Positions 27,263-36,370 are shown, counted from the first letter of the stretch. The stretch is 64,000 nucleotides of DNA from Helcococcus massiliensis (GCF_900258485.1 NZ_OGVE01000002.1:288752-352751); one strand, 5' to 3'. Made by a program: numbers and translations. The notes: generated from the letters alone by a model not told the origin.

Positions 27263-27796
27263 TTAATGGTCTTCGCCTTCATATTCTTTTACTTCTAAAT
27301 CCGGATCTATCTTAGTAGGATCTTCATAGCTTATGTATTCTGTCCCATCTTCCATTTTTATATGCCAATGGTCACCATGCTTATAAACTCCCACTATCCC
27401 CTTGGACCCCTCAGACTTAACTGGTGGAAAATCAACCGCAGGCTTGTCAAACATTTGTAGACTTGTCCCATCCTTCATTTCTACTTGGTAGAAGCTGGCA
27501 AATTCCTTGTATTTTTCAACCTTGCTAGGGTCGTAGTCTTTTACAATTTTATTGTCGAAGGTAAGCAAAAGATTGTTGTCAGATTTCTTCAAAGCTTCAT
27601 AATCTTCTTTTTCCACAACAAATAGCTTATCCTTATATTCAATATTTACATTGTCTTTATTTTTTAATACTTGTACATTTTCTTTATTTCCATTTATAAA
27701 CAAGTCTTCTTGGCTTATTTTACTGTCACTTTCAGTCTTAGCACAGCCAACTAGAACAGCCATTAAAAGTATGAATATCACTAAATTCTTTTTCAT
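27263..27796 (-). CDS. Lipoprotein with a histidine-triad metal-binding motif
   Basis: The 177-residue protein has lipobox VGC (Cys18) and the motif HGDHWH (His140, His143, His145), the HxxHxH signature of streptococcal histidine-triad (Pht) zinc-binding proteins. Those proteins usually carry several copies; this one has one, near an acidic, His-ending C-terminus. The likely role is binding zinc or another divalent metal at the cell surface. Regulation supports this: a Fur/Zur-like palindrome covers the transcription start just downstream of a strong promoter. It is monocistronic. Confidence 0.75.
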   Translation of the reverse strand: MKKNLVIFILLMAVLVGCAKTESDSKISQEDLFINGNKENVQVLKNKDNVNIEYKDKLFVVEKEDYEALKKSDNNLLLTFDNKIVKDYDPSKVEKYKEFASFYQVEMKDGTSLQMFDKPAVDFPPVKSEGSKGIVGVYKHGDHWHIKMEDGTEYISYEDPTKIDPDLEVKEYEGEDH

Positions 27797-27807
27797 TTTA
27801 TCTCCTT

Positions 27808-27832
27808 ATTGGTAATGATTATCAATACCAAT
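27808..27832. promoter_or_regulatory. Fur/Zur-type operator
   Basis: The inverted repeat ATTGGTAATGAT / ATCAATACCAAT contains the core TAATGATTATCA, close to the Fur-box core. It lies directly downstream of the -10 box, where a metalloregulator would block transcription. Confidence 0.7.
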
Positions 27833-27834
27833 AC

Positions 27835-27863
27835 ATGATAATAATTTTACTTTACTTTGTCAA
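27835..27863 (-). promoter_or_regulatory. Promoter of the histidine-triad lipoprotein
   Basis: Minus strand: perfect -35 TTGACA, 17-base spacer, -10 TATCAT. Confidence 0.8.
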
Positions 27864-27994
27864 GATAAAAAGAAAAACACTTGTCTAAAGAATGTTCTTA
27901 CGTTTTTCTCGCAAAAAACAATTCAGTAGAAAGTGTTTTTCCAAAAATATTATAGAAAGACAGAGGTCTAGTGCTCTCTCATTTAAATGTTATA

Positions 27995-28315
27995 TTAGCA
28001 GCCGCCACCATCAATGGAACAAGTTTGCGCACCTGGTTCCATATCTTCTTCTTTTCTTGGTGCTACTCCTTCAAGCTTGTGAACATCAAATTCAATGCTG
28101 CCATCATCTAGCAAGAATGCTGGAACTCCAGCCTTACCATTTTCCTTTATACTAGCAAATTCTTCCTTGCTATCTCTTAAGGATAAAAATTCTTTTAGAT
28201 TTTTCATGTTAGCTACTATATCTACATATTCAACATTTATATTGTTTTCTCTTAAAATCTTGTCAGCATAAACTGTGTCAGGACACATCATTGTTCCGTA
28301 AAATTTCATATCCAC
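27995..28315 (-). CDS. Glutaredoxin-like protein
   Basis: The 106-residue thioredoxin-fold protein has the monothiol motif CPDT (Cys11-Thr14) in FYGTMMCPDTVYADKIL and the cis-proline loop GVPAFLLDDG. A C-terminal extension ends CSIDGGGC, adding two cysteines that could act as resolving thiols or bind metal. Cytoplasmic redox role likely. It is followed upstream, two bases away, by a small membrane protein gene. Confidence 0.75.
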   Translation of the reverse strand: MDMKFYGTMMCPDTVYADKILRENNINVEYVDIVANMKNLKEFLSLRDSKEEFASIKENGKAGVPAFLLDDGSIEFDVHKLEGVAPRKEEDMEPGAQTCSIDGGGC

Positions 28316-28317
28316 CT

Positions 28318-28764
28318 CTAAATTTTTAATTTCTTCTTTATCTTTATAAAATTAGCTTCATACTTGTCATCATAGCTTTGCCTGATGGCTCTACGCTTTG
28401 TTACAAATACTACATCTATCTTGTCATCTTTGTTGTATTCAAACTTCATCTCTTGGACATCGGCCCATTTATTTAACCTGGCTATAGATAAAATAAAAGA
28501 TTTTTCAACTACTCCTTTATTTACCACACCTCTTGCGAGTATAGAGCTTAGGTAGTAGATAACAAAAACTATAGCTAGACCATAATTGGCCAAGTTTCTT
28601 TCCAAAATGTAGATGAATGAAACTCCAATCAAGGCTAGCATTATGATGAATGCTATCAAGTGACTTAATTCTAATGAAGCCCTTATTTTCAAATTTACAT
28701 AATAATTTAAGTTATATATAGCTATGAATGTAAAACACACTATTAAAGCCAATCTAATAATCAT
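28318..28764 (-). CDS. Small membrane protein of unknown function
   Basis: The 148 residues begin with three hydrophobic segments (about 2-18, 35-53, 62-80). A soluble basic C-terminal domain follows (about 90-148, ending KIKKKLKI) that could face the cytoplasm. I recognise no family. The stop lies two bases before the glutaredoxin-like ATG, so the two are probably co-expressed. Confidence 0.6.
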   Translation of the reverse strand: MIIRLALIVCFTFIAIYNLNYYVNLKIRASLELSHLIAFIIMLALIGVSFIYILERNLANYGLAIVFVIYYLSSILARGVVNKGVVEKSFILSIARLNKWADVQEMKFEYNKDDKIDVVFVTKRRAIRQSYDDKYEANFIKIKKKLKI

Positions 28765-28810
28765 ATATCACCTCTTGGCTATTATAGCATAGCTAAGGAC
28801 CTTATAAAAT

Positions 28811-29065
28811 CTATTTTCTAGATCTGAAAAAGTCTAGTAACCACAATAGGATTACCGCACCTAGTACGGAAATTGCTATACCACCTATTGACCAGTCTGA
28901 TGTTGCTTGAAGGCCAATCAATCCGGCAACAAAGTTACCAATCACACCACCAATTATACCAACTATAATGTTAGCAAGTGCTCCCATTTCAGCGTCTCTG
29001 TTCATGATAATACTTGCTAGCCAGCCTGCTAAGGCTCCTAATAATATACTTGAAATCCAACCCAT
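28811..29065 (-). CDS. GlsB/YeaQ/YmgE family stress-response membrane protein
   Basis: The 84-residue, three-helix protein has the Gly-rich signature of the transglycosylase-associated family: GALAGWLASIIM, then NIIVGIIGGVIGNFVAGLIG, ending in a charged tail. Members are small stress-induced inner-membrane proteins. It is divergently arranged with the lipase-like gene at 29204. Confidence 0.88.
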   Translation of the reverse strand: MGWISSILLGALAGWLASIIMNRDAEMGALANIIVGIIGGVIGNFVAGLIGLQATSDWSIGGIAISVLGAVILLWLLDFFRSRK

Positions 29066-29203
29066 AATTAACTCCTTTATATTTAAATTGTTTTTCTTAT
29101 GTAATTTATTTTTACCCCGAGCATTTTTATATAAACATATTTAATATAAAAAACTATTTATTTTATCTATAATTTCTGCTATTATCTAGCTTAAGGAGAC
29201 ATT

Positions 29204-30268
29204 ATGAATATCATAGAATACATAAAAGAAAATAAAAATAATACTTTTGAAGACAAACATTTTAACGATGTAGACGCCCTTATTTTGGCGCAGTTTTCCT
29301 ATTCTTACTTAGAAAACTTCCATAGAAAATGGGGAAAAGAATTCAAAATACATATGCTTGACCAAGAAGACATCAAAAATTCTGCCCAGTTTTCCTTGAC
29401 AGAGGATGAGGAAGAAGATTTTATGAATGCCTTAAAAGATTCTGATAGGTTCAAAGACTTGGAGATTGTAGATATTGAAAAAGCTGAAGAATGTCAGTTT
29501 TTCGCCTATACTGCACGAATTGATAACAACACTCTGGCTGTTGTTTATAGGGGGACTGACGCCTCCTTTGACGGTTGGTTTGAAAGCTTATCCATGGCCT
29601 TTGACGAAGAAATCCCTGCACAAATAAAAGCAAAGGATTATTTGAAAAAAATTGGAGATAAATTCGATGATAATATCATTGTTATTGGGCATTCCAAGGG
29701 AGGTAACTTCGCAGTTTTTGCAAGTTCCATCCAAGACAAGTCCCTACAAGATAGGATTGAACTAGTTTACGACTTTGACGGACCGGGATTTTTGGACGAA
29801 TTTTACCAAAGACCAGACTACAGCCCTATAAACGAAAAGATAAAAAAATTCATTCCTAAAAAATCTTTATTTGGACTCTTATTGAGAAGCGATAGTAATC
29901 CTATAATAATATCTAGCGAAGGTCTTATGGTTTGGCAACATTCCCCATTCACTTGGTTTATCGAAGATAACCATATTGAGAATGAAGGTGAATTGTCAGA
30001 CCTTAGTCTACACACAAGAAATGTAGCTTCCAACCTTTTAAAATCTTATGATAAGGAAGAAAGAAAAGCTGTGCTTGTCGCCTTACATGACTTGTTTGAA
30101 AATGTAGAAGCTGACAATATGGTTGACTTGTTTAACCACAAATTATCAAGCCTCTTCCAAATTTTCAAACATATGAATAATAAAGATAATGAAAATATGC
30201 AAGTTTTGAAAGATGTTGCATCTGACCTCTTCCATCTTATTAAGGATGAAGCGAAAATAGATTTATAA
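29204..30268 (+). CDS. Lipase-like alpha/beta hydrolase (Mbeg1-like, DUF2974)
   Basis: The 354-residue protein has VVYRGTDASFDGWFES (about 113-128) and the nucleophile elbow IGHSKGGNFA (Ser164), the pattern of class 3 lipase-like DUF2974 proteins. The aspartate in DFDGPGF and a histidine nearer the C-terminus (WQHSPFTW region) could complete the triad. No signal peptide, so probably cytoplasmic. The C-terminal third (260-354) is helical. It starts at ATG with AAGGAGA upstream and ends at a bidirectional terminator. The substrate is unknown. Confidence 0.75.
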   Translation: MNIIEYIKENKNNTFEDKHFNDVDALILAQFSYSYLENFHRKWGKEFKIHMLDQEDIKNSAQFSLTEDEEEDFMNALKDSDRFKDLEIVDIEKAEECQFFAYTARIDNNTLAVVYRGTDASFDGWFESLSMAFDEEIPAQIKAKDYLKKIGDKFDDNIIVIGHSKGGNFAVFASSIQDKSLQDRIELVYDFDGPGFLDEFYQRPDYSPINEKIKKFIPKKSLFGLLLRSDSNPIIISSEGLMVWQHSPFTWFIEDNHIENEGELSDLSLHTRNVASNLLKSYDKEERKAVLVALHDLFENVEADNMVDLFNHKLSSLFQIFKHMNNKDNENMQVLKDVASDLFHLIKDEAKIDL

Positions 30269-30273
30269 AAAAT

Positions 30274-30315
30274 CAGCCCCTGCAAGTTAATCCTAAAACT
30301 AACTTGCAGGGGCTG
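30274..30315. terminator. Bidirectional terminator between convergent genes
   Basis: The 16-bp stem CAGCCCCTGCAAGTTA/TAACTTGCAGGGGCTG has an A-run on the left and a T-rich tail on the right. It serves the lipase-like gene (+) and the AI-2E-family gene (-). Confidence 0.9.
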
Positions 30316-30326
30316 TTCCTTATTCT

Positions 30327-31460
30327 TTATTCTTTACTTGCTACTCTTTTCTTTACATCTCTTCTAATTATCTTGTATAATCCTGCCATTAATGGTACAA
30401 ATAGCAACATTCCTAAAGGTCCCGCTATGGCCCCACCAACTATAACTGCTACAAAGGTCCAAACTCCTGGCAAACCTACACTGTCTCCAACAAGTTTTGG
30501 ATAGATAAGGTTACTTTCAAATTGTTGGACTATTATCAGGGCAATTAAGAATATAATGGCTTGGTTAAAGTTTACTGCAGCTATCATCAAGACACCTATG
30601 GCACCCCCTATTAGGGAACCAAGCATCGGTATCAAGGCTGTAACTGCTACCACAACTGATACAGTCATAGCATATGGTAATTTAAGTAAGAGCATTACTC
30701 CATATAAAATCAAACCTATTACTATGGCATCTATAAATTGGCCCTTGAAAAAGGCAGAGAACTTTTCATCCATTATTCTTAAAAAGTTAAGAATCTTTTC
30801 ATATTTTCTTTCTGGCAAATAAGCCTTCATTGTCAATTTAATATTTCTTGATAAACTTTCCTTGCTAGCTAAAATATAGACAGCTATTATCAAAGAAGTA
30901 AAGCCAGTAACTATGGTCCCTAAAACTGTAGAAACAACATTAAAAGTAGATCCTATAAAACCACCTATATTTGACCTAGCATATTCTCCTATCTTTGCTT
31001 GATAATTGGACCAATTCCCAGCTACATGACCAATTTCATCTTTTAAGTACATTTTAATTTCTGATTCTTCTGGATTTTTCATTACCCATGCATAAATTTC
31101 ATCTAATAATTTAGGAATATTTTCCCCTATTATTTTTATAGAATTATATATTTGTGGAATTATCAATGATAAAACTAACATTATAAGTACTATGATAAAT
31201 ATGAATGAAAGCAGCATTGATAAGGGTCTTATAAATTTCTGGAATTTTTCATTTTTAATTCTGTTGAAAACTTTCTTTTCTAAAACATCCATTATTAAAT
31301 TCCATATATAAGCCATTCCTAAGGCTAAAATAATAGGAAACAGCATATTATATGACCATTTTATAAAGTTCAGCACATTGTGAAAATACACAACAAATAA
31401 GATGGCTGAAGCTAAAATTAATAGCCTAATGATAAATTCTCTTCTTCCTGATTTATTCAT
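30327..31460 (-). CDS. AI-2E (PerM) family transporter
   Basis: The 377-residue membrane protein has the usual layout: two N-terminal helices, a helix-rich extracytoplasmic stretch (about 110-160), and a C-terminal membrane bundle with LPYAMTVSVVVAVTALIPMLGSLIGG and VGGAIAGPLGMLLFVPLMA. Family members include TqsA and sodium/proton antiporters, so the name does not fix the substrate. Its start overlaps the end of the HD-domain gene by 8 bases. Confidence 0.88.
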   Translation of the reverse strand: MNKSGRREFIIRLLILASAILFVVYFHNVLNFIKWSYNMLFPIILALGMAYIWNLIMDVLEKKVFNRIKNEKFQKFIRPLSMLLSFIFIIVLIMLVLSLIIPQIYNSIKIIGENIPKLLDEIYAWVMKNPEESEIKMYLKDEIGHVAGNWSNYQAKIGEYARSNIGGFIGSTFNVVSTVLGTIVTGFTSLIIAVYILASKESLSRNIKLTMKAYLPERKYEKILNFLRIMDEKFSAFFKGQFIDAIVIGLILYGVMLLLKLPYAMTVSVVVAVTALIPMLGSLIGGAIGVLMIAAVNFNQAIIFLIALIIVQQFESNLIYPKLVGDSVGLPGVWTFVAVIVGGAIAGPLGMLLFVPLMAGLYKIIRRDVKKRVASKE

Positions 31461-32055
31461 TACCCCCTCCTAATCCGATATCATCTATTAAAAAGCCTTT
31501 TTCTACAGACTTTTCAACCTCATCTTTTATATATGAATATATTTTTTCATTGAAGTCCTTGATAGGTTTGATCCTTTCAAAAACTTGAGAAATTTTAACT
31601 TGGTTTACCTTCCAAGTTCCTCCGTCGTTTCGGTAAATATTACTCAATATAGGTTGCAACCTATCCATGGCCACTGCAAACTTAGCTTCATTGGTTTGTC
31701 TTTCTTCAAATTCTAACCATAGTGATTCTAAAAGTTTGCTATTATTTTCTGACAAGTATTCTTTAAGCTTGTCCATGGCATCTTTCTCTCTTTGAAACTG
31801 GCCCACTTTCCTATCTTCATTGTAGGCATAGGTGTCGCCTGCAAAAATCTCAACATAATCGTGGATTAAAAGCATCTTCACAACTTTATTTATATCAACC
31901 TCGATGTCTGAGATTTCTTCTAGAAATATAGCCATACTTGCTACATGGAAGGAATGTTCGGCGTCATTCTCTTTCCTATCTTCTCCGATAATCTTGGTTT
32001 GTCTATATATTTTTTTCATTTCTTCAAGTAAAACTACAAATCTTAATTCTTCCAT
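31453..32055 (-). CDS. HD-domain hydrolase (YfbR-like nucleotidase)
   Basis: The 200-residue protein has the HD metal-binding set: His34 and His37 in AEHSFHVASM, then IHDYVEIFAGD with His65-Asp66, and an aspartate in VAMDRLQP. It resembles the HD_3/5'-deoxynucleotidase group that cleaves deoxynucleoside monophosphates. Translationally coupled to the AI-2E-family gene; no functional link is evident. Confidence 0.8.
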   Translation of the reverse strand: MEELRFVVLLEEMKKIYRQTKIIGEDRKENDAEHSFHVASMAIFLEEISDIEVDINKVVKMLLIHDYVEIFAGDTYAYNEDRKVGQFQREKDAMDKLKEYLSENNSKLLESLWLEFEERQTNEAKFAVAMDRLQPILSNIYRNDGGTWKVNQVKISQVFERIKPIKDFNEKIYSYIKDEVEKSVEKGFLIDDIGLGGGNE

Positions 32056-32084
32056 TTTTTACCTACTTTAAATTATTATATGTA

Positions 32085-32152
32085 TATATTATAAGACTAA
32101 ATAAATTATTTTGCAGATAAATATTCTTCTTTTAATATACTATAAACTTTTA
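32085..32152. repeat. 68-bp direct repeat, copy 1 (acetyltransferase 3'-end remnant)
   Basis: These 68 bases match 34054-34121 with two mismatches. In the other copy they are the last codons and trailer of a GNAT gene. Here they read KVYSILKEEYLSAK-stop in the corresponding minus frame without the rest of that gene, and the last three codons plus stop of the glycosylase gene fall inside the repeat. Confidence 0.85.
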
Positions 32153-32709
32153 ACTATTTTCTTTAACTCTGGTAAAGCTTCTTCTTTGAAAAATGCATTC
32201 TTAGCCATCCATCTGTTGTTTAATGGACTTGGGTGGACTATTGGGAAGAATGTTGGTAAGTATTCATTAAAACTTCTTACGGTTTCTGTAAGATTTCTTT
32301 TGAATTTATCCTTTAGGTAAAACTTCTGTGCATAGGCTCCTATCAAGATTGTCAATTTAACATCTTTAAGCTCTTTGAGTAAAAGAGGATGGTATTCCTC
32401 AGATATAAATTTTCTAGGCGCCTTGTCCCCACTCTTTGCCTTGCCTGGAAAATAAAAATCCATGGGAATTATAGAAAAATCTTTACCATGTAAGGTATCC
32501 ATGTTTATACCAAGCCAGTCAACTAGGTTTTCGCCACTTTTGTCATTAAATAAAATTCCACTTTCTTCTACTTTTTTGCCTGGTGCTTGGCCAATTATCA
32601 AAATCTTAGAGTCTTTATTAAACTGAAAAATTGGACCTATTCCCCTATCAGTATATTCTTTATTTCTAGGGTCATTTTTTAGTTTTTCAATTATATCTTT
32701 TTCTTTCAT
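32140..32709 (-). CDS. Uracil-DNA glycosylase superfamily protein
   Basis: The 189-residue protein has motif 1 IIGQAPGKKVEESG (about 38-51) and the terminal motif HPSPLNNRW (159-167) of the uracil-DNA glycosylase fold. It lacks obvious iron-sulfur cysteines, so it is closer to the Mug/small-UDG-like group than family 4. It probably excises uracil or a related damaged base. Its last codons (KSL-stop) are formed by the 68-bp repeat shared with a downstream acetyltransferase gene, so the C-terminus was reshaped by a recombination event. Confidence 0.78.
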   Translation of the reverse strand: MKEKDIIEKLKNDPRNKEYTDRGIGPIFQFNKDSKILIIGQAPGKKVEESGILFNDKSGENLVDWLGINMDTLHGKDFSIIPMDFYFPGKAKSGDKAPRKFISEEYHPLLLKELKDVKLTILIGAYAQKFYLKDKFKRNLTETVRSFNEYLPTFFPIVHPSPLNNRWMAKNAFFKEEALPELKKIVKSL

Positions 32710-32761
32710 TTAAACTCCTCATTAATTTTCTTAAAGCAATCAGGTATTGCATCAATAATTA

Positions 32762-33394
32762 TTATACAAATAAGCTATATAAAACTTTAAATACATTGTT
32801 ATTATACATAATGAATATTCCAAGCGGTATAAACACTAATGGAACAATGATTCTTTCATACTTTTCAATAGTTTCAGATATAAATGGGATTTTAGATATA
32901 AAGCTACTTAATTCACATAGACCTATAATACCAATAGCAAAAATTATAAGTGATACAAGTATATTTACCCAATCAAGGGATGCAAAAAATGGAATATATA
33001 CTCCTAAATTGTCTCCTCCAGAAGCTATGGTAAGCAAGGCAACAGTTAAAAACAATTTTCTAGACTTGCTAGCTTCTAATTTTTCCATCACTTCCTTACT
33101 TTCATCCTCTTTCTCATCTTCATCACCTTCACCTAATAAAGCAAATTTTATTCCTAGGTAAATTGGTATCAGTCCTAACAGTCCTATCATCCAATCTTTC
33201 GGCAAAAAATTGACTGCGTAGGCAATTAAGAGACTTACTAAAACTAAAATTCCTGTTCCTATATATTGCCCCAAATAAATATGAAATCTTTTATTTTTAA
33301 CATGTGACTGTCCAAAGAGTATAGTTAATATCAGTAAATAATCTATACTTGTTGACACAAATACACCTATTGATGAAATAATCGTTTCTAACAT
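32762..33394 (-). CDS. CadD-family cadmium resistance/efflux membrane protein
   Basis: The 210-residue protein has six or so helices and the CadD signatures FVSTSIDYLLILTILFGQ and LTIASGGDNLGVYIPFFASL. A charged cytoplasmic loop (about 93-115, EGDEDEKEDESKE) separates the two halves. CadD proteins confer low-level cadmium resistance, and the fold is LysE-like. No CadC-type regulator is next to it. The 240-base gap upstream (33395-33635) has no recognisable gene. Confidence 0.85.
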   Translation of the reverse strand: MLETIISSIGVFVSTSIDYLLILTILFGQSHVKNKRFHIYLGQYIGTGILVLVSLLIAYAVNFLPKDWMIGLLGLIPIYLGIKFALLGEGDEDEKEDESKEVMEKLEASKSRKLFLTVALLTIASGGDNLGVYIPFFASLDWVNILVSLIIFAIGIIGLCELSSFISKIPFISETIEKYERIIVPLVFIPLGIFIMYNNNVFKVLYSLFV

Positions 33395-33635
33395 ATAAAT
33401 ATTCCTTCTTTCTATTTTTATATATAAGAATCATTTTAACATTAAAATATATTTATAGAAACAACTTTTATCCCATATGATTTTAATTTATCTATTAAGA
33501 TCTCCAAACCTATCTTTACTAAATCTATTCGCTCTAGATTATAAATGTTTAGAAAAATTATATTTGGTTATATATATAACGTGACATAAATTAAATTTAA
33601 ATAATTATTGGTCACGAACAATTATTGGAGGAATT

Positions 33636-33983
33636 ATGAATAAGAAAGAACAAACAGGAATTATAGGATTTATAGCAAGATTAGTTGTATCCATGATAGT
33701 TATAGCTATAACTAATATACTAGTACCAGGAATGTCAAACCAAGGTGGACTTGGTAATTTAGCTCTAATCGCTATTGTAATAGCAGTAATCGACTATTTG
33801 CTAGCTAGATTTTTAGGATTATCAAAAGCCGCTTCTGGTTTAACAGGATTCTTAGTAATGGCATTAGTTTTATACCTATCAGGTAAGGTATTAGACAACT
33901 TTAGTGTATCTATATTAGGTGCATTAATTGGTGGTTTAGTTTATGGTGTAGTAGACTCTATCATACCTGGAGATAGACTATAA
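33636..33983 (+). CDS. Holin-like small membrane protein
   Basis: The 115 residues have four hydrophobic segments separated by short Gly/Ser turns. It resembles the chromosomal phage-holin-like (YvlD-type) families more than true phage holins, and no phage genes surround it. GGAGG precedes the ATG, and a strong terminator follows. Function unknown. Confidence 0.55.
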   Translation: MNKKEQTGIIGFIARLVVSMIVIAITNILVPGMSNQGGLGNLALIAIVIAVIDYLLARFLGLSKAASGLTGFLVMALVLYLSGKVLDNFSVSILGALIGGLVYGVVDSIIPGDRL

Positions 33984-34006
33984 AATTATAATTTATAAAA
34001 TATATT

Positions 34007-34046
34007 ATCGGAGCTGTTGATATTAATCTTCAGCTCCGATTTTTTA
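34007..34046 (+). terminator. Terminator of the holin-like gene
   Basis: ATCGGAGCTG/CAGCTCCGAT stem followed by six T. Confidence 0.9.
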
Positions 34047-34053
34047 TGGAAAC

Positions 34054-34121
34054 TATATTATAAGACTAAATAAATTATTTTTCAGATAAATATTCTTCTC
34101 TTAATATACTATAAACTTTTA
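34054..34121. repeat. 68-bp direct repeat, copy 2
   Basis: Direct repeat of 32085-32152 (two mismatches). It covers the final codons and trailer of the acetyltransferase gene. The two copies bracket about 1.97 kb holding the glycosylase, CadD-like and holin-like genes. Confidence 0.85.
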
Positions 34122-34635
34122 TATCAACTAAGGATCCTCTATGGTTTTTCATATCTTGTCTTAGACAGCCCTCATAAGTCAAACCAGACTTCAACATGAC
34201 CTTGCCTGAGTTTGGATTTTCTACATCGTGCATTGCTTCAATCTTATTTACTTCAACTTCATCGAATAGATATTTTATAATCTCTTCAAAAGCTTCATGG
34301 ACATAGCCATTCCCCCAATAATCATAACCAATCACATATCCAATTTCGACAGACTCAATATCTTCATCAAGGTCAACTACAGAAATAGTCCCTATTACTT
34401 CATCATCTTTTAGGCAAATAGCCCATTGGTAAAAATTATCATTTTTATAGCCATCTATCCATTCGGATAAAATCTTTTCTGTAACTTCTAAACTCTTGTG
34501 TTTCGGCCAGGTTACATACTTGCAAACTCTTTCATCAGATGTCCAATTTTTGTAGCTTGGTTTGATATCGTCTTTTGTGAATCTTCTTAAAATTAATCTC
34601 TTAGTTTCTAGATTTTTTGTTCCTTTGTGTTTCAT
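34075..34635 (-). CDS. GNAT acetyltransferase, RimJ/RimL type
   Basis: The 186-residue protein opens with LETKRLILRRFTKDD, then VIGYDYWGNGYVHEAFEEII (the acetyl-CoA-binding loop with GYVHEA) and ENPNSGKVMLKSGLTYEGCLR. These are hallmarks of the ribosomal-protein-acetyltransferase-like group, whose real substrates vary widely. The 3' end is duplicated 2 kb away. Confidence 0.85.
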   Translation of the reverse strand: MKHKGTKNLETKRLILRRFTKDDIKPSYKNWTSDERVCKYVTWPKHKSLEVTEKILSEWIDGYKNDNFYQWAICLKDDEVIGTISVVDLDEDIESVEIGYVIGYDYWGNGYVHEAFEEIIKYLFDEVEVNKIEAMHDVENPNSGKVMLKSGLTYEGCLRQDMKNHRGSLVDIKVYSILREEYLSEK

Positions 34636-34810
34636 AGTAACCTCTTTAACTTTGTGATTTTAGTTAATAATTATATAAGTACTATTTTAACATTTAAATA
34701 TATTTATATATACTACAGCTAAATAAATTCTTGGAAGTTTGAAATTATATAACTACATATAAATCTTATTTTAGATATAATAATACTTAGACAAATCAAC
34801 GAGGTGAGAT

Positions 34811-36193
34811 ATGATAAAAAAGATGAAAAATAAAAATTTATTCAATATAGATGTGGATTTGATCAACGGTCCTATACTTAAGTCCCTATTAATATTCTCT
34901 ATCCCCCTATTAATATCTAGTGTTTTCCAACAATTATATAGTTTCTTCGATACCATGATTGTCGGAAATTATCTAGGAGATAGTAAGCTTGCAGCCGTTG
35001 GTGCAAGTACGCCAATATTTGAATTACTTATTGGTTTTGCAATAGGTATAGGTAATGGACTTTCTATTGTAGCAGCTCGAAGTTTTGGATCAAAAGATAA
35101 AGAATTACTTAAAAAATCAGTTGCAACTTCCATAGTTATAGGCTTAGTTTCTTCAGTAATAATCAGCATCTTGGGCTTGTTGACTATCAAACCCATTCTT
35201 ACTGTTTTAAATACACCTGACCACATATTAAACGATTCTTACAGATACATATATTGGATAGCCCTGTTCACCCCAGTAATGTTTTTATACAACCTATGCG
35301 CAGGTTTACTAAGGGCAATTGGTAACTCCTTTATGCCCCTTGTATTTTTAATAATCTCATCATTATTAAATATAGTATTAGATATATTCCTTATCTCTAA
35401 TTTAAATATGGGAATAGAAGGTGCAGCCATTGCCACTGTAATAGCTCAAGGAGTCTCGGTTGTTTTATCAATAATTTATATTTTGAAAAATGAGGAAATA
35501 TTAAGACCTCAGAAAGCCCACTTTACTCCAGATAATCAGCTATACAAAGATATGTTGTCCCAAGGTCTCTCAATGGGCTTTATGAGCTCTATAGTTTCAA
35601 TAGGATCTGTAATACTTCAATACGGCATCAACGGACTGGGATATTTAACCGTAGCAGGACATATATCCGCAAGAAAAGTTTATACCCTATTTAATATCCC
35701 ATTCTTATCCATGGCCTTGTCCATATCTACTTTTGTTCCACAAAATATAGGGGCTAAAAAATATAAAAGAATAAGAGATGGGTTAAAAATAGCCTTTATT
35801 TATGATTTAATAATGTCGGCTATAGTAAGTATATTACTTTTACTATTTTCAAGAGATTTAATAAGAATAATATCAGGATCAGACAACCCAATAATCCTAG
35901 ACAATGGATCCTTATATTTAAAAATAGTTGGACCTTTCTATGCTGTATTGGGAATACTCCTACAAACTAGGTTTGCCCTCCAAGGACTAGGCAAGAAGAT
36001 ATTGCCACTTATCTCAAGCGTCATAGAATTGATCGGAAAAATACTATTTGTGCAAATATTTATCCCAAAACATGGTTATCTTGCAGTAATTTTCTGTGAG
36101 CCTGTAATCTGGGTCGTGATGACTATCCAGCTACTGTATAGTTTTTATACGAATGAATATATAAGGGAATCGAGGAGTGAAAAGGTTCGTTAA
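34811..36193 (+). CDS. MATE family multidrug/cation exporter
   Basis: The 460-residue protein has twelve helices in two homologous halves. The N-terminal GPILKSLLIFSIPLLISSVFQ and LGDSKLAAVGASTPIF are characteristic of the DinF/NorM-like MATE proteins of Firmicutes. They exchange sodium or protons for organic cations. GAGGTGA lies just before the ATG. It is monocistronic. Confidence 0.9.
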   Translation: MIKKMKNKNLFNIDVDLINGPILKSLLIFSIPLLISSVFQQLYSFFDTMIVGNYLGDSKLAAVGASTPIFELLIGFAIGIGNGLSIVAARSFGSKDKELLKKSVATSIVIGLVSSVIISILGLLTIKPILTVLNTPDHILNDSYRYIYWIALFTPVMFLYNLCAGLLRAIGNSFMPLVFLIISSLLNIVLDIFLISNLNMGIEGAAIATVIAQGVSVVLSIIYILKNEEILRPQKAHFTPDNQLYKDMLSQGLSMGFMSSIVSIGSVILQYGINGLGYLTVAGHISARKVYTLFNIPFLSMALSISTFVPQNIGAKKYKRIRDGLKIAFIYDLIMSAIVSILLLLFSRDLIRIISGSDNPIILDNGSLYLKIVGPFYAVLGILLQTRFALQGLGKKILPLISSVIELIGKILFVQIFIPKHGYLAVIFCEPVIWVVMTIQLLYSFYTNEYIRESRSEKVR

Positions 36194-36284
36194 AGTATTT
36201 GGCAAGTTTTCATTCCAGTGTTTGGCGATTTTTGATTAGATAATTCTTCGCCAACAATTACTAAATTTTTACTTTAAATACATT

Positions 36285-36326
36285 TAAAATAAAAACCCCT
36301 CCATCCATATTCCGGATTTTGGGGTT
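36285..36326 (-). terminator. Probable terminator of the SIMPL-domain gene
   Basis: AACCCC/GGGGTT stem with a U-rich tail for leftward transcripts. The long interior makes this less certain than the others. Confidence 0.5.
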
Positions 36327-36370
36327 CAGGTCAGAGCTTAAAGCTAGTGTGTCATTTTGTATATTTATGA

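Noticed and set aside
33636..33983. A prophage remnant suggested by the holin-like protein.
   Set aside because: No endolysin, integrase or structural phage gene is nearby; single holin-like membrane proteins are common on chromosomes.
36225..36260. A single TTGGCGA/TCGCCAA inverted repeat as another family B array.
   Set aside because: Only one hairpin is present and the arms differ from TGGCGCA; it may be a relic but is not an array.
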